Assembly: GCF_009728465.1 (NCBI RefSeq)
Contig: NZ_WOCD01000005.1
Location: 62,001 to 126,000 of the forward strand
From: Psychrosphaera haliotis
GTDB lineage: Bacteria; Pseudomonadota; Gammaproteobacteria; Enterobacterales; Alteromonadaceae
Direction: 5' to 3'
Length of the DNA stretch: 64,000 bases
The translations under genes and the position numbers were made by a program. The notes below the pieces were generated by a model that had not been told where the DNA came from, did no database searches, and saw only the letters and a program-made list of their open reading frames with translations. Shown here one piece after another: positions 10,521 through 21,249 of this stretch (position 1 is the stretch's first letter; every line of letters begins with the position of its first letter).

Positions 10521-11360
10521 ATGATGAACACCGACAAGCCCGCTATCGACAAACTTATATGGATCATGTCTCAACTGCGAGATCCAAACGGCGGTTGTCC
10601 TTGGGATTTAAAACAGTCCTTTAAAACCATTGTCCCGCATACATTAGAAGAGGCATATGAAGTTGCTGAAGCGATAGAGCAGGAAGACTTTGAAGAGTTG
10701 CCAAAAGAGCTTGGCGATCTTTTATTCCAAGTGGTGTTTTATGCTCAGCTTGGAAAAGAACAAGAACTTTTTGATTTTGAAAAAATTGCCAGCCTCATGT
10801 GCGAAAAGCTTATTCGCCGTCATCCTCATGTTTTTGGTGAACTTTCAAACCAAACCCTGAATGACAGTGAAATAAAATACAACTGGGAACAGATAAAAAC
10901 ACAAGAACGAAATGCTAATTCTAAACAGAGTAAAACCTCAGTTCTCGATGATATTCCTAATGCATTGCCTGCCCTAAATAGAGCTTATAAAATTCAAAAA
11001 CGTGTTGCTCATGTTGGTTTTGATTGGCCCGATGTAAACGGAGCGCTGGATAAAGTAGAAGAAGAGATTGCTGAGCTTCGTGTTGAAATAGAAAAGAACA
11101 AAGAGAAAAATAACAGTAATACCAACAAAGAGCGTATTGCAGATGAGCTTGGCGATTTGTTTTTTGCTTTAACAAATGTATCTAGGCATTTAGGGCTAAA
11201 CCCTGAACAAATAACTCGGCAGGCAAATGACAAGTTCTCAAGACGCTTTAAAGGCGTTGAGCAGCTCGCTGAAGAGCACTCAACACCTCTGTCAGATATG
11301 TCTCTAGATGAAATGGAAGAACTTTGGTTGAGAGTTAAGGCTAGTGAGCCTAAATCTTAG
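10521..11360 (+). CDS. mazG: Nucleoside triphosphate pyrophosphohydrolase MazG
   Basis: A 279-residue house-cleaning pyrophosphatase that converts NTPs to NMPs and pyrophosphate. Both tandem MazG domains are visible. The N-terminal one has GGCPWDLKQSFKTI and the metal-binding pattern LEEAYEV...ELGDLLFQVVF; the C-terminal one has VEEEIAELR...DELGDLFFAL. The protein is slightly longer than the E. coli one because of a lysine/asparagine-rich linker near residues 190-205. It follows relA by 46 bases, the classical order. The next gene is not pyrG as in many relatives, so synteny breaks here. Confidence 0.94.
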   Translation: MMNTDKPAIDKLIWIMSQLRDPNGGCPWDLKQSFKTIVPHTLEEAYEVAEAIEQEDFEELPKELGDLLFQVVFYAQLGKEQELFDFEKIASLMCEKLIRRHPHVFGELSNQTLNDSEIKYNWEQIKTQERNANSKQSKTSVLDDIPNALPALNRAYKIQKRVAHVGFDWPDVNGALDKVEEEIAELRVEIEKNKEKNNSNTNKERIADELGDLFFALTNVSRHLGLNPEQITRQANDKFSRRFKGVEQLAEEHSTPLSDMSLDEMEELWLRVKASEPKS

Positions 11361-11394
11361 TAAAGTTAAACTTGCCACCACCTTGATTTAAAGT

Positions 11395-11415
11395 GAACCT
11401 GTTTCTTGCAGGTTC
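11395..11415 (+). terminator. Hairpin after mazG
   Basis: GAACCTG and CAGGTTC pair perfectly around a seven-base loop, 34 bases after the mazG stop. There is no U-tract after the stem, so it may be an RNA 3' end or simply a stable hairpin. Confidence 0.35.
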
Positions 11416-11475
11416 AAACTCCATTAAAATTGGGCAAAACAGTATAATGAGGTGTTTCATTACTATTCCTTAACT

Positions 11476-11676
11476 TTATGATTTCTTTTCCACGTCATCA
11501 ACTAACTCTGTAACTACTTTTTGGGTTAGCTTTACTCGTCCACTGTCAACTAATGCTTTTCGCAAAACAAACTCAATTTGCGCATTTAAACTACGTAACT
11601 CATCATCTGACCAGCGCTGCATGGCAAGAAATACGTCTTCATTAATTCGTAGTGGGAAGCTCTTTTTTTTAGTCAC
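11476..11676 (-). CDS. Arc-like ribbon-helix-helix DNA-binding protein
   Basis: A 66-residue protein with the pattern of Arc-family ribbon-helix-helix regulators: KKSFPLRINEDVF as the DNA-contacting strand, then helices WSDDELRSLNAQIEFVLRKAL. The start is a GTG at 11676 with AAGG a few bases upstream. It lies directly downstream of the SPFH gene on the same strand, a pairing that recurs in proteobacterial genomes, and probably regulates that small operon. It also resembles antitoxins, but the neighbour is not a toxin. Function is inferred from fold and context only. Confidence 0.8.
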   Translation of the reverse strand: MTKKKSFPLRINEDVFLAMQRWSDDELRSLNAQIEFVLRKALVDSGRVKLTQKVVTELVDDVEKKS

Positions 11677-11761
11677 TATATACCTTTTAGTTTGTACTTT
11701 TTAGCATTTTGAAGAGCAATAAATACACTATCACTCTTCTTTCTAAGTTTAAACTTAGCTA

Positions 11762-12614
11762 CTAATACAGTGAGCCTGCGTTTATAATTGGCTGAGTATT
11801 TTGATCACCACATAATACAACTAATAGGTTACTCACCATTGCCGCTTTTCGTTCTTCATCAAGCTCAACAATACCTTTTTCAGACAGTTGCTCTAATGCC
11901 ATGTCAACCATACCAACGGCGCCTTCCACTATTTTCTCACGCGCTGCGATAATGGCTGTTGCTTGTTGTCTTTGTAACATCGCATTGGCAATTTCAGGTG
12001 AGTAAGCCAAATGGCTTATTCGAGCTTCTATGACTTTTACGCCTGCATCTTCTAATCGGCTTTGTACTTCTTTGGATAGCGCATCTGAGATAATTTGAGG
12101 ATGAGAAACGCAATGCGACTTCGTCTTTTTCATAAATATCATAAGGGTAAGACGTCGCCAAATTCCTTAACGCAGCTTCCGACTGAATGCTCACGTAACT
12201 TTCATAGTCATCAACTTCAAACACGGCTTTGGCACTGTCTTCTACTGACCAAACTACCACAGTCGCTATTTCTATCGGGTTACCTTGGTTATCATTAACT
12301 TTAAGTTTGCCGCTTTCAAAGTTACGAATGCGTAATGAGATATTTCGGCGTATAAAAAATGGAATGGTCCATCTCAAGCCTGTTTCCTTAACCGTTCCCA
12401 TATATGAACCAAACATGGTTAACACTCGCGCTTGTTTGGGTTGCACCATAAAAAAACCGGCCCAACTTAAAATCAGTATAGCTGCCGTAACAATTAACAA
12501 TAGGTCTGCTACTTGAAAAGGGATGCTGATTGACTTTACCGCTCCGATGGTTAATAAAGCCAGCACTGGCGCGGCTACAAAACCATTTACTGAAAAACCA
12601 CTTTTTTCATTCAT
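11762..12614 (-). CDS. SPFH/band-7 domain membrane protein, frameshifted as sequenced
   Basis: An SPFH-domain (stomatin/prohibitin-like) protein, probably a membrane scaffold; its role in bacteria is not settled. Two membrane segments lie near residues 10-60 and the band-7 domain follows with [15 protein letters not shown]. The N-terminal part reads in one frame to [12 protein letters not shown] (about 12110). The rest ([43 protein letters not shown]) is in another frame. Removing one T from the TTT at 12106-12108 joins them into about 283 residues, normal for the family. The ATG at 12614 is preceded by AAGGAAG. Either sequence error or a broken gene; I favour error because the downstream half is perfectly conserved. 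Confidence 0.85.
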
Positions 12615-12630
12615 ATCACTTCCTTAAATA

Positions 12631-12660
12631 GATATCATTTTGATATCACTTTAGTATCTA
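12631..12660 (-). promoter_or_regulatory. Repeated GATATC-type elements upstream of the SPFH gene
   Basis: Three near-tandem elements with an 11-12 base period, GATATCATTTT, GATATCACTTTA and GTATCTATTTT, sit just upstream of the SPFH start; a related TATCACTT overlaps the leader. Short helically phased repeats are typical of ribbon-helix-helix operators, so this is a candidate site for the Arc-like protein of the same operon. Inference only. Confidence 0.35.
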
Positions 12661-12791
12661 TTTTTATGAATTGCAAATGATCAATGATCATTTTGTTTGC
12701 TTTAACTTTTACCTTAATTAGGTAATTACACTGGAGGTTTTTCAATTATCGCACTATGCTTATAAATCAACTCATGGATAATAATAACTAA

Positions 12792-13751
12792 ATGAAAACA
12801 AATTTTTCTAACGATAGTCCTTACAATAATTCTATTGATTCAACAAATATAGACAGTGTTTACAGGCTGGGGTTTGATCATATTGCCGTTGGTATCGCCG
12901 TTGTTTCACTTTCCGGCAAGTTTATAAAGATTAACCGTCAACTTTGTGAAATTTTAGGGTATAGCTACAACGAATTAATTGATCTCACGTTTGAAGACTT
13001 AACGATGCCTGAAGATATTAAAGAGCGATTGGCATGGTCAAAATCCATTTTGGCTGGTCATACTCGAAAAAACTTCATTCGTGTTAAGCGCTACCGACAT
13101 AAATTAGGACATTTAGTTTGGGCAAAACTGACGGCTTCACTAGTAAGAGATGAACTTAATAAACCAAGCTTTTTTATTTTTTCGATACAAGATGTGTTTG
13201 AGTTAAAAGAAACGGAAGATGCATTAGATGTTGCTTTAGTAAAACTTAGAAACGCCTATAAAGAGATAGACAAACTGTCTTCAATAGATGCAGTTAGTGG
13301 TGCACTAAAATATGACGCGTTGAGAAAACAAATCGGATTTAGTATTGAGCAGTTTAATAGACATAAAGTCCCTGCCACTTTAATTTTAACGAATATTGAA
13401 CAGTTGAAGTCGATCAACAAGTTTTATGGCAAAGAGTATGGCGATAGAGCTCTAAGAGCCGTCGCTTCAAGGTTGCTTGATGAAATTAGAAACAACGATG
13501 CCGTTGCTCGCTATTTTGAAGATGAGTTTATTATTGTTTTACCAAATACAGAGTTTAGACCCGCGTTAGATTACATACAGAGAATCAATAGCGACATTAC
13601 CTTTAGATTGGCTGACGGTTCAGTTAAATCCGTGGAGCTTTCTATTGGTGCCAGCCAAATTGCAGAGCACATTCAAACAAGTAATGATTGGATTCATGAA
13701 GCTAAAACAATTATGTTTGAAAATAAGGCAAACAAAAAGCCAGCAGAATAA
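12792..13751 (+). CDS. PAS-GGDEF domain protein with a degenerate GGDEF site
   Basis: A 319-residue cytoplasmic protein with no membrane segment. A PAS domain (about residues 25-135, with RLGFDHIAVGIAVV and the GYSYNELIDLTFEDL pattern) leads through a short helical linker to a GGDEF-like domain (about 165-315). The signature motif reads RYFEDEF instead of RYGGDEF, and the metal-binding Asp in the usual LLDID segment is replaced (LILTNIEQLKSIN). It is therefore unlikely to make cyclic-di-GMP; it may bind nucleotide or act by protein contact. The gene is monocistronic, divergent from the SPFH gene and convergent with valS. Confidence 0.88.
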   Translation: MKTNFSNDSPYNNSIDSTNIDSVYRLGFDHIAVGIAVVSLSGKFIKINRQLCEILGYSYNELIDLTFEDLTMPEDIKERLAWSKSILAGHTRKNFIRVKRYRHKLGHLVWAKLTASLVRDELNKPSFFIFSIQDVFELKETEDALDVALVKLRNAYKEIDKLSSIDAVSGALKYDALRKQIGFSIEQFNRHKVPATLILTNIEQLKSINKFYGKEYGDRALRAVASRLLDEIRNNDAVARYFEDEFIIVLPNTEFRPALDYIQRINSDITFRLADGSVKSVELSIGASQIAEHIQTSNDWIHEAKTIMFENKANKKPAE

Positions 13752-13777
13752 AATTCATACTGGCTTTAATCGTTTTT
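13736..13777 (+). terminator. Intrinsic terminator of the PAS-GGDEF gene
   Basis: AAAGCCAG and CTGGCTTT pair around a 16-base loop, followed by AATCGTTTTT. The stem begins inside the last codons of the gene. It may work in both directions because valS ends just beyond it. Confidence 0.6.
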
Positions 13778-13803
13778 AGGTTTTTAAACTAAGTCTATTT
13801 TAT

Positions 13804-16674
13804 TTAAATATTCTCAATTTCTACCAACTGTTGCTCTAATTTCTCAAGGCTCTGCTGGTATTCTGCAAGTTTAGCTTGTTCTTTCTCAAGCACTTCTTGC
13901 GGCGCATTATCAACAAACTTTTGGTTTGATAGCTTGCCTGTAACACGCTTCAACTCACCTTTGTTTTTATCAATGGCTTTATTCAAACGCGCCATTTCAG
14001 CTTCTTTATCAATTAGGCCAGCCATTGGGATTAATACATCCATGCTACCAACAACACCACTTGCTGAAGCTGGTGCTTTTTCGCCGTCAGCTAAAACACT
14101 AATGTCTTCTAATTTTGCTAATGCAATTAAGAAGGCTTTATTTTCTTCAAGTCTAGAGAGATCTTGCTCAGACGTGTTTCTTAAAATAACGCTAATCGGT
14201 TTATTTGGTGATAAGTCCATTTCGCCACGAATATTACGAATTACTAAAATGAACTGCTTTAACCACTCTACGTCAGCTAAAGCTTTTTCATCAACCGCAC
14301 TCTCATTATATTGAGGGAACGGACTTAACATGATGCTGTCAGCTTTAGACTCGCCTAAAGACGTTAGTGGAACAACACGCTGCCATATCGTTTCTGTGAT
14401 AAATGGCATAATTGGATGCATTAATCTAAGCAGAGCTTCTAGCACATCAACAAGCGTTTTACGTGTCGCTTTTTGTTGCGCTTCAGTTCCTTTAAAGATA
14501 ACTGGCTTAGTTAATTCTAAGTACCAATCACAGAATTGATTCCACGTGAACTCATACATAGCGCTTGATGCTAAATCAAAACGATAAGCGTCTAAGTGAC
14601 CACGCACTGTTTCAACTGTTTTTTGTAACTGACTTTGAATCCAGCGATCGGCCAGTGAGTATTCTAACTCTGGGCTGTTTGCTGGTAAGTCTTTGCCGCA
14701 ATCATGCTCTTCAGTATTCATTAGAACATAGCGGCTGGCATTCCAAAGCTTGTTACAGAAGTTTCTATAACCTTCTAAACGCTTCATGTCCCAACTAATA
14801 TCACGGCCAGTAGACGCCAATGCAGACAAAGTAAATCGTAAAGCGTCAGTGCCACTAGACGTCATTCCTTCAGGGAATTGCTTACGAGTGCTTTTCTCAA
14901 TTTTTGCTGCTAATTGAGGCTGCATCATGTTACCAGTGCGTTTTTCAACTAACGTTTCTAATTCAATGCCGTCAATAATATCTAATGGGTCAATTACGTT
15001 ACCCTTAGATTTTGACATTTTGTCGCCGTTTTCGTCACGGATTAGACCCGTCACATAAACTGTTTTAAATGGTACTTGTGGTTTACCGTCTTCATCTTTA
15101 ATGAAGTGCATGGTCATCATGATCATACGAGCAACCCAGAAGAAAATAATGTCAAAACCGGTTACCAATACGTCAGTTGGGTGGAAGGTTTTAAGATCTT
15201 CAATATTGTCTGGCCAACCCATTGTAGAGAAGGTCCAAAGTGCTGATGAGAACCAAGTATCAAGAACATCGTCGTCTTGTCTTAGTGCAACATCATCACC
15301 TAAGTTATTTGCTTTTCTAACTTCCGCTTCGCTAGCACCAACATAAACTTTGCCGTCATTGTCATACCATGCCGGGATTCTATGTCCCCACCACAATTGA
15401 CGTGAAATGCACCAGTCTTGCAACTCACGCATCCAAGCAAAATACATGTTTTCATATTGCTTAGGCACAAACTCAATGTCGCCATTTTGCACAGCTTCTG
15501 TGGCTACTTTAGCCATAGATTCAACACGCACGTACCATTGGTCTGTCAACATTGGTTCAATAACAACACCACCACGGTCGCCATAAGGCACCGTTAAGTC
15601 ATGTTCTTTTATTTCTTCTAATAAACCAATTTCATCCATTGCGGCAACAATCGCTTTACGAGCAGCAAAGCGCTCTAAGCCATGAAATTGCTCAGGGAGT
15701 TCTGTACTATACTCGTCGCTTTCTTCGCCATTGGTATTGTAAACATTCGCTTCTTTTCGAATATGACCAGTAAAGTCTAAAACATTAATCATAGGCAATT
15801 GATTACGCTTACCTACTTCATAGTCATTAAAGTCGTGGGCTGGCGTGATTTTTACACAACCTGTGCCTTTTTCCATGTCTGCGTGTTCATCACCCACAAT
15901 TGGAATACGACGCGCAACAAATGGCAATTCAATGAACTTACCGATTAAGTCTTTATAGCGAGGATCTTCTGGGTTTACCGCTACCGCCGTATCACCTAAT
16001 AAAGTCTCTGGGCGTGTAGTAGCAACTACTACGTAGTCTTTTCCGTCTGCGGTTTTCTGGCCGTCAGCTAATGGATAACGGAAATGCCACATGTGGCCTT
16101 TTTTATCTTTATTCTCAACTTCTAAATCAGAAATCGCCGTTTGAAGTTTTGGATCCCAGTTTACAAGTCGCTTACCACGATAAATTAAATCGTCGTTGTA
16201 TAAATCAACAAATACTTTTTCAACGGCTTTTGATAAACCAGGGTCCATTGTGAAGCGTTCACGTTCCCAATCTACTGAGTTACCTAGTCGACGCATCTGC
16301 TTAGTAATATTACCGCCAGACTCGCCTTTCCATTCCCATACCTTATCAATGAATGATTCACGTCCCATTTCAGTACGAGTTGGTTTATTTTCTGCAGCAA
16401 GTTTACGCTCTACAACCATTTGAGTTGCGATACCAGCGTGGTCTGTACCAACTTGCCATAATGTATTAAAACCATCCATGCGCTTGTATCGAGTTAACGC
16501 GTCCATAATCGTATGTTGGAATGCGTGCCCCATATGCAAACTACCAGTGACATTTGGTGGTGGGATAACAATACTGTAGCTGTCACCTTCGCCACTTGGC
16601 TTAAAGTAACCTTTGTTTTCCCATTCTTGATATAGGGTTTGTTCGATGTCGCTTGGATTATAGGTTTTATCCAT
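13804..16674 (-). CDS. valS: Valyl-tRNA synthetase
   Basis: A 956-residue class I aminoacyl-tRNA synthetase that charges tRNA-Val. The ATP-binding HIGH motif appears as HMGH at residues 47-50 after PPPNVTGSL, and KMSKS is near residue 552 ([10 protein letters not shown]). The editing domain carries [16 protein letters not shown], the anticodon-binding region follows, and the C-terminal coiled coil (from about 890) is complete. The start at 16674 gives [15 protein letters not shown], matching family N-termini. It is downstream of holC with a 32-base gap, part of the common pepA-holC-valS run. Confidence 0.97.
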   Translation of the reverse strand: MDKTYNPSDIEQTLYQEWENKGYFKPSGEGDSYSIVIPPPNVTGSLHMGHAFQHTIMDALTRYKRMDGFNTLWQVGTDHAGIATQMVVERKLAAENKPTRTEMGRESFIDKVWEWKGESGGNITKQMRRLGNSVDWERERFTMDPGLSKAVEKVFVDLYNDDLIYRGKRLVNWDPKLQTAISDLEVENKDKKGHMWHFRYPLADGQKTADGKDYVVVATTRPETLLGDTAVAVNPEDPRYKDLIGKFIELPFVARRIPIVGDEHADMEKGTGCVKITPAHDFNDYEVGKRNQLPMINVLDFTGHIRKEANVYNTNGEESDEYSTELPEQFHGLERFAARKAIVAAMDEIGLLEEIKEHDLTVPYGDRGGVVIEPMLTDQWYVRVESMAKVATEAVQNGDIEFVPKQYENMYFAWMRELQDWCISRQLWWGHRIPAWYDNDGKVYVGASEAEVRKANNLGDDVALRQDDDVLDTWFSSALWTFSTMGWPDNIEDLKTFHPTDVLVTGFDIIFFWVARMIMMTMHFIKDEDGKPQVPFKTVYVTGLIRDENGDKMSKSKGNVIDPLDIIDGIELETLVEKRTGNMMQPQLAAKIEKSTRKQFPEGMTSSGTDALRFTLSALASTGRDISWDMKRLEGYRNFCNKLWNASRYVLMNTEEHDCGKDLPANSPELEYSLADRWIQSQLQKTVETVRGHLDAYRFDLASSAMYEFTWNQFCDWYLELTKPVIFKGTEAQQKATRKTLVDVLEALLRLMHPIMPFITETIWQRVVPLTSLGESKADSIMLSPFPQYNESAVDEKALADVEWLKQFILVIRNIRGEMDLSPNKPISVILRNTSEQDLSRLEENKAFLIALAKLEDISVLADGEKAPASASGVVGSMDVLIPMAGLIDKEAEMARLNKAIDKNKGELKRVTGKLSNQKFVDNAPQEVLEKEQAKLAEYQQSLEKLEQQLVEIENI

Positions 16675-16706
16675 TTTAAGAAGAGCCTTGAATTATTTTG
16701 TTTCGA

Positions 16707-17180
16707 TTAAACGATTGAGTCAGGGATAGGCGAGGTTGTGATTTCAAAACCTGCTTGCTTAAGTGTTTTATAACGTTCGCGTGCTGCGGCTTTACCAACA
16801 TCATCAGCTGGCACAAAGTCGTGCCACTCAGTTATCCCTTTTAACTGCTGATAAAAATCAGGAATGTGATTGTTCGTATTTACAAAACACTGACGGCGTT
16901 GAGGACTTGGCTGCCAATTTATTTCTACCGGAGTACCATAATGTGGGCCTTCTCCTGGTAAATTATGAGGTATGAAGCGGTTTGCTTCAAATTGCCAGAG
17001 CCACTCATCTAATTGATGAGCATGATCTTGATCCTGCGCGCCTAACAACACTTTTTTGTGCTGTCGATATAAGTCTGCCGTTAGAACACAGGCATAATGC
17101 CAGTGAGGCAAAATATTTTTGGCTTCATCGGTTTGAGGCAAACTATGTTTGTCTGACAACAACCAAAAAATTACGTTCAT
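16707..17180 (-). CDS. holC: DNA polymerase III chi subunit
   Basis: A 157-residue HolC protein, the clamp-loader accessory subunit that links the DNA polymerase III holoenzyme to SSB. The recognisable core is LTADLYRQHKKVLL and the conserved HNLPGEGPHYGTPVEI near residues 77-92. It lies between pepA and valS, the standard position in Gammaproteobacteria, which strongly supports the call. Confidence 0.92.
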   Translation of the reverse strand: MNVIFWLLSDKHSLPQTDEAKNILPHWHYACVLTADLYRQHKKVLLGAQDQDHAHQLDEWLWQFEANRFIPHNLPGEGPHYGTPVEINWQPSPQRRQCFVNTNNHIPDFYQQLKGITEWHDFVPADDVGKAAARERYKTLKQAGFEITTSPIPDSIV

Positions 17181-17217
17181 AACGGCCCAACTTTATAAAT
17201 TATAAAAACGATTGAGC

Positions 17218-18723
17218 TTATTGCTCAACCGCGATACCTGCACGGTTCATTAAGAACTGTGTAAGCATAGGAACTGGACGACCGGTTGCCCCTTTATTAG
17301 GACCTCCACTTACCCAAGCTGTTCCTGCAATGTCTAAGTGTGCCCAGTTATACTTCTTAGTAAATCTAGACAAGAAACATGCAGCTGTGATGGTTCCTGC
17401 ATCTCGACCACCTAAGTTAGTAAAGTCTGCAAACGGACTTTCTAATTGGTCTTGATACTCGTCCCATAATGGTAAACGCCATGCTCTATCACCAGATTGC
17501 TCTGATGCATTTAATAGCTCGTGCGCTAACGGGTTATGGCTGCTTAATAAACCAGTTGCGTGCTTGCCTAACGCAACAACACAAGCACCCGTTAACGTAG
17601 CAACATCTATAACTAACTCAGGGTCATAACGTTCAACATAAGTTAACGCGTCGCATAACACTAAGCGCCCTTCTGCATCAGTATTTAAAACTTCTACCGT
17701 TTTGCCTGACATCGTTGTTAAAACATCACCCGGACGATAAGCGTTTGAGCTTGGCATGTTTTCACAGCCCGCTAAAATACCGACAACATTTAGAGGAAGC
17801 CCTAGTTCTACTAGTGAGCGCATTGCGCCTAAAACACCAGCGGCTCCACCCATGTCATATTTCATTTCGTCCATTTGAGCAGATGGTTTAATTGAAATAC
17901 CACCTGAGTCAAATGTTAAGCCTTTACCAACAAGGACAATTGGTGCATCGCCTTCGTTACCACCTTTGTAATCAATGATGGTCATTATAGATTCATTATC
18001 ACTGCCACGACCAACCGCTAAGTAGGAGTTCATTCCTAGTTCAGCCATTTCTTTTTCGCCAACAGTAGAAACCGATACGTTATCAAATTCTTCTAACGTT
18101 TTACCTTGGTCAGCAAGGTAAGCAGGATTACAAATGTTTGGTGGCATATTAGCAACGTCACGACACATTTTTGAACCATTTGATATTGCCAAACTATGTT
18201 CAATAGCAGACTCACCTAACGCCAATTCACGACGCGTAGGTACGTTGAATACAAGTTTACGTAGTGGACGGCGAGCTTCGTCTTTTTTGCTTTTAAGCTG
18301 GTTAAAGCTATACAAGCTATGCATGGTTGCTTCAACTGCTTGCCTAACTTTCCAATAAGTATCGCGACCTTTTACATGCATCTCAGTTAAGAAGCAAACT
18401 GACTCCATTGAGCCGGTTTCGTTTAATGTATCTATAGTTTTCTTAATGATTTGACGATATTGACGCTCGTTTAGTTCACGTTCTTTACCACAACCTACTA
18501 ATAATACACGTTCGCTAAGAACGTTAGGTACATGATGTAATAATAGAACTTGACCAGGTTTGCCTTCTAAGTCGCCACGACGTAAAAGGTTACTAATATA
18601 TCCTTCACTAATTTGATCTAACTGTTCCGCTACCGGAGAAAGTCGACGAGGTTCGTAAACACCTACAACAATGCATGCACTGCGTTGTTTTTCGGGACTG
18701 CCGCTTTTTACACTAAATTCCAT
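17218..18723 (-). CDS. pepA: Leucyl aminopeptidase (cytosol aminopeptidase A)
   Basis: A 501-residue M17 aminopeptidase with two metal ions; in E. coli it also binds DNA in Xer recombination and carbamoyl-phosphate regulation. The metal-site motifs [10 protein letters not shown] and the M17 signature [14 protein letters not shown] are present, with [11 protein letters not shown] between them. Length matches the family. It is the first gene of pepA-holC-valS and is divergent from lptF, as in E. coli, with a 245-base intergenic region that must hold both promoters. Confidence 0.96.
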   Translation of the reverse strand: MEFSVKSGSPEKQRSACIVVGVYEPRRLSPVAEQLDQISEGYISNLLRRGDLEGKPGQVLLLHHVPNVLSERVLLVGCGKERELNERQYRQIIKKTIDTLNETGSMESVCFLTEMHVKGRDTYWKVRQAVEATMHSLYSFNQLKSKKDEARRPLRKLVFNVPTRRELALGESAIEHSLAISNGSKMCRDVANMPPNICNPAYLADQGKTLEEFDNVSVSTVGEKEMAELGMNSYLAVGRGSDNESIMTIIDYKGGNEGDAPIVLVGKGLTFDSGGISIKPSAQMDEMKYDMGGAAGVLGAMRSLVELGLPLNVVGILAGCENMPSSNAYRPGDVLTTMSGKTVEVLNTDAEGRLVLCDALTYVERYDPELVIDVATLTGACVVALGKHATGLLSSHNPLAHELLNASEQSGDRAWRLPLWDEYQDQLESPFADFTNLGGRDAGTITAACFLSRFTKKYNWAHLDIAGTAWVSGGPNKGATGRPVPMLTQFLMNRAGIAVEQ

Positions 18724-18968
18724 GATCTCTCCAAAAACATAAGTGAACCTTTAGTATTCCACTTAAATTTAAAATTTTTATCGGTGTTTCACTGATTTAC
18801 CATTATAATCTAGCCTTGCACAAAAGTTTAAGTCTAGAAAAAGGCTTGTTGTCCGATTGTTATAGCATGAGTTTAGCCTGCTATAAAAAAGATTTCTTGC
18901 GAAAATAAGAAGTTTACTCAAAAATCGGCATTATTCCAGTAAAAGTACAAGTTTTATAAGGTTTGTGA

Positions 18969-20084
18969 GTGATAATTTTACGTTACTTAACTGCAGAAAT
19001 TTTTAAGTCTCAGTTTGCGGTTTTTATAGTTCTTATGAGTATATTCATGAGCCAAACTTTTGTTCGCGTTTTAGCTGACGCAACAGAAGGCAAAATCCCC
19101 GGTTATTTAGTGGCATCAATCATTGGCTTACGCTTCCCACAACTTGCGGCTGTAATCCTTCCCCTAAGCGCCTTTTTAGGCGTAATGCTAGCCTATGGTC
19201 GACTATACGCTGACCAAGAAATGAGTGTTTTAAAGGCGACGGGCGTTTCCGAGTGGTATGTAGCTAGAGTTGCTCTTTTGTTTGCCACTATGCTTGCAAT
19301 AGTTGGTGGTGCGATCACTCTATACCTAGCGCCTATTTCAGCTGAATACGAATACCAAGTTAGAGAGAATGCTGCCGCAGAAGGCGTGTTATCAACACTT
19401 ACCGCCGGGCGATTTCAAAAAGCCGGGAAAGGCGACTCCGTTGTTTTTGTTCATGACATTGAGCGCAGCACATCAGAAATGAAAAAGGTTTTTGTAGCGC
19501 AAGCCAGTGAATCGGGTGTAGAGAGCGTTGTTTTTGCACAATCTGGAAAATTACAAGACCTGCCAAATGGCCAGCAAGATTTGATTCTCTCTGCGGGACA
19601 CCGCTATTATTTTAATGAGCGCTCAGACCTACAACGCCTTAACTTTTCAAAATACCAAATATTAATGGAAGAACAAGCTGTTGAGCGAAGAAGTCGCAAT
19701 TTAGCAGCAAAGAGCACGATAGAATTAATGAACTCTGATGATGTTGAAGCGCAAGCGGAATTCCAGTGGCGAATTGCTATTCCGTTGACCATTCCAATTT
19801 TAGCGCTAATCGCAGTGCCACTTAGCTCAGTAAACCCAAGACAAGGTCGCTTTGGTAAGATTCTACCAGGACTTGTTATTTTCTTTGCCTATTACATTTT
19901 ACTACTACTAGCAAAGTCAGCCCTTGAAGATGGTCGTATCCCGCTGTCAGTTGGTTTATGGTGGATTCATATTATTGGCATATTTACCGCTACGTTATTG
20001 CTACTTCGGGATAGGTCTAGCGGTGGTAAGTTAAGGCAGTTCTGGTTAGCCACAAAGAGTAAACAACGAAAGGAAGCTAATTGA
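18969..20084 (+). CDS. lptF: LPS export ABC transporter permease LptF
   Basis: A 371-residue permease that, with LptG and the ATPase LptB, extracts lipopolysaccharide from the inner membrane and feeds it to the LptC-A-D bridge. It has the YjgP/YjgQ layout: membrane helices near residues 12-30, 55-80 and 100-125, a periplasmic beta-jellyroll domain about 130-265, then three helices to about 350. The start is a GTG at 18969 giving MIILRYLTAEIFK. It is divergent from pepA and overlaps the next gene at TGATG. Confidence 0.94.
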   Translation: MIILRYLTAEIFKSQFAVFIVLMSIFMSQTFVRVLADATEGKIPGYLVASIIGLRFPQLAAVILPLSAFLGVMLAYGRLYADQEMSVLKATGVSEWYVARVALLFATMLAIVGGAITLYLAPISAEYEYQVRENAAAEGVLSTLTAGRFQKAGKGDSVVFVHDIERSTSEMKKVFVAQASESGVESVVFAQSGKLQDLPNGQQDLILSAGHRYYFNERSDLQRLNFSKYQILMEEQAVERRSRNLAAKSTIELMNSDDVEAQAEFQWRIAIPLTIPILALIAVPLSSVNPRQGRFGKILPGLVIFFAYYILLLLAKSALEDGRIPLSVGLWWIHIIGIFTATLLLLRDRSSGGKLRQFWLATKSKQRKEAN

Positions 20085-21161
20085 TGTTAGGCATGTCTAT
20101 AATTGAGCGCTACGTAGGCCGCACTGTAATTAGTTCTATCATGGTTACGCTTGGTATTTTAGTGGGGATAAGTTCACTTTTTCGTTTTATCGAGCAATTA
20201 AAGTATATCGGTCGTGCCGACTTTACGGCTGTTACAGCGGCTTTATATTCTTTGTTTTTAATACCTCAAGATTTTGAAGCCTTTTTCCCAATGGCGGCCA
20301 TGATAGGTGGCTTAGTTGGATTGGGAGCTTTAGCGTCTAGTTCAGAGCTTGTTGTTATGCAGGCTGTTGGACTGTCAAAAGGCAATGTGGTTGGTGCCGT
20401 TTTAAAAACAAGTACAATTTTAATCCTGGCGATGATGGTATTTTCTGAATGGGGTGTACCTGCATCGATAAAAAAAGCGAATGAATTAAAGACCCAAGCG
20501 ATAAGTGGCGGTGATATATATGCAGCCGATGAAGGAATATGGGCAAAAGAAGCAGACACATTCGTTAATATCAGGGAAGTAACAGAATCTGGTGAGCTAC
20601 TTGGTGTTTCTGTATTCGACTTTAACAGCGATTTAAAATTAACGCGTCAACTAAAAGCGGACACTGGCAAGTTTGAAAATAACCAATGGTTACTTGCAAA
20701 TGTACAAATCAAAGAATGGAACGACCGAGACGTTACAACTTCTTTTAAAGCCGAGCTACCTTGGCCAACGGACTTAGCGCCTAATAAACTTGGCATTGTA
20801 TCGGTCAAGCCTGAGCGTATGGCACTATCTGAATTAACCGATTATCTAAACTACCTCAATAATAATGGTCAAAATGCGAGTCGATATGAATTAGCGTTTT
20901 GGCGTAAGATTTTTCAGCCATTTAATGTTGCTGTAATGCTACTTTTGGCGTTATCGTTTATTTTTGGTCCTCTGCGTTTCTGTCACGATGGGCGCAAGAA
21001 TCATACTCGGTATTCTCACTGGATTTTCGTTCTTTTTAGTGGACAGAGTGTTTGGCTCAATGGCCCTAGTTTATGAACTTCCGGCAGTATTAGGAGCATT
21101 TGCCCCAACCTTTGTATTCTTTTTAATATCCTTGCACCTGCTTACAAAAAAGCAAAAGTAA
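20084..21161 (+). CDS. lptG: LPS export ABC transporter permease LptG, frameshifted as sequenced
   Basis: The partner permease of LptF. The first frame, from the ATG at 20084, reads well to LSFIFGPLR, then leaves the family. The following frame continues as SVTMGARIILGILTG and VYELPAVLGAFAPTF, exactly the last part of LptG. Removing one T from TTT at 20977-20979 gives one protein of 358 residues, the normal length. LptG is essential in nearly all Gram-negative bacteria that make LPS, and the break would remove the last two membrane helices, so an error in the sequence is far more likely than a pseudogene. The start overlaps the lptF stop. Confidence 0.92.
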
Positions 21162-21194
21162 CTAAAGAACTAAGAAGAAAAACAAGAAACGTTT

Positions 21195-21228
21195 ATGCGA
21201 TGTTCCAATTCCAAAAGGTCCATCGCAT
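21195..21228. terminator. Hairpin between lptG and the RDD gene
   Basis: ATGCGATG and CATCGCAT pair around an 18-base loop in the 88-base gap between convergent genes. It has no clear U-tract, so it is a weak candidate for a shared terminator. Confidence 0.3.
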
Positions 21229-21249
21229 TCGGTTTATTTGCTACAGTTA

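Noticed and set aside
11476..12614. Toxin-antitoxin pair
   Set aside because: The Arc-like protein could be an antitoxin, but the neighbour is an SPFH membrane protein and not a toxin.
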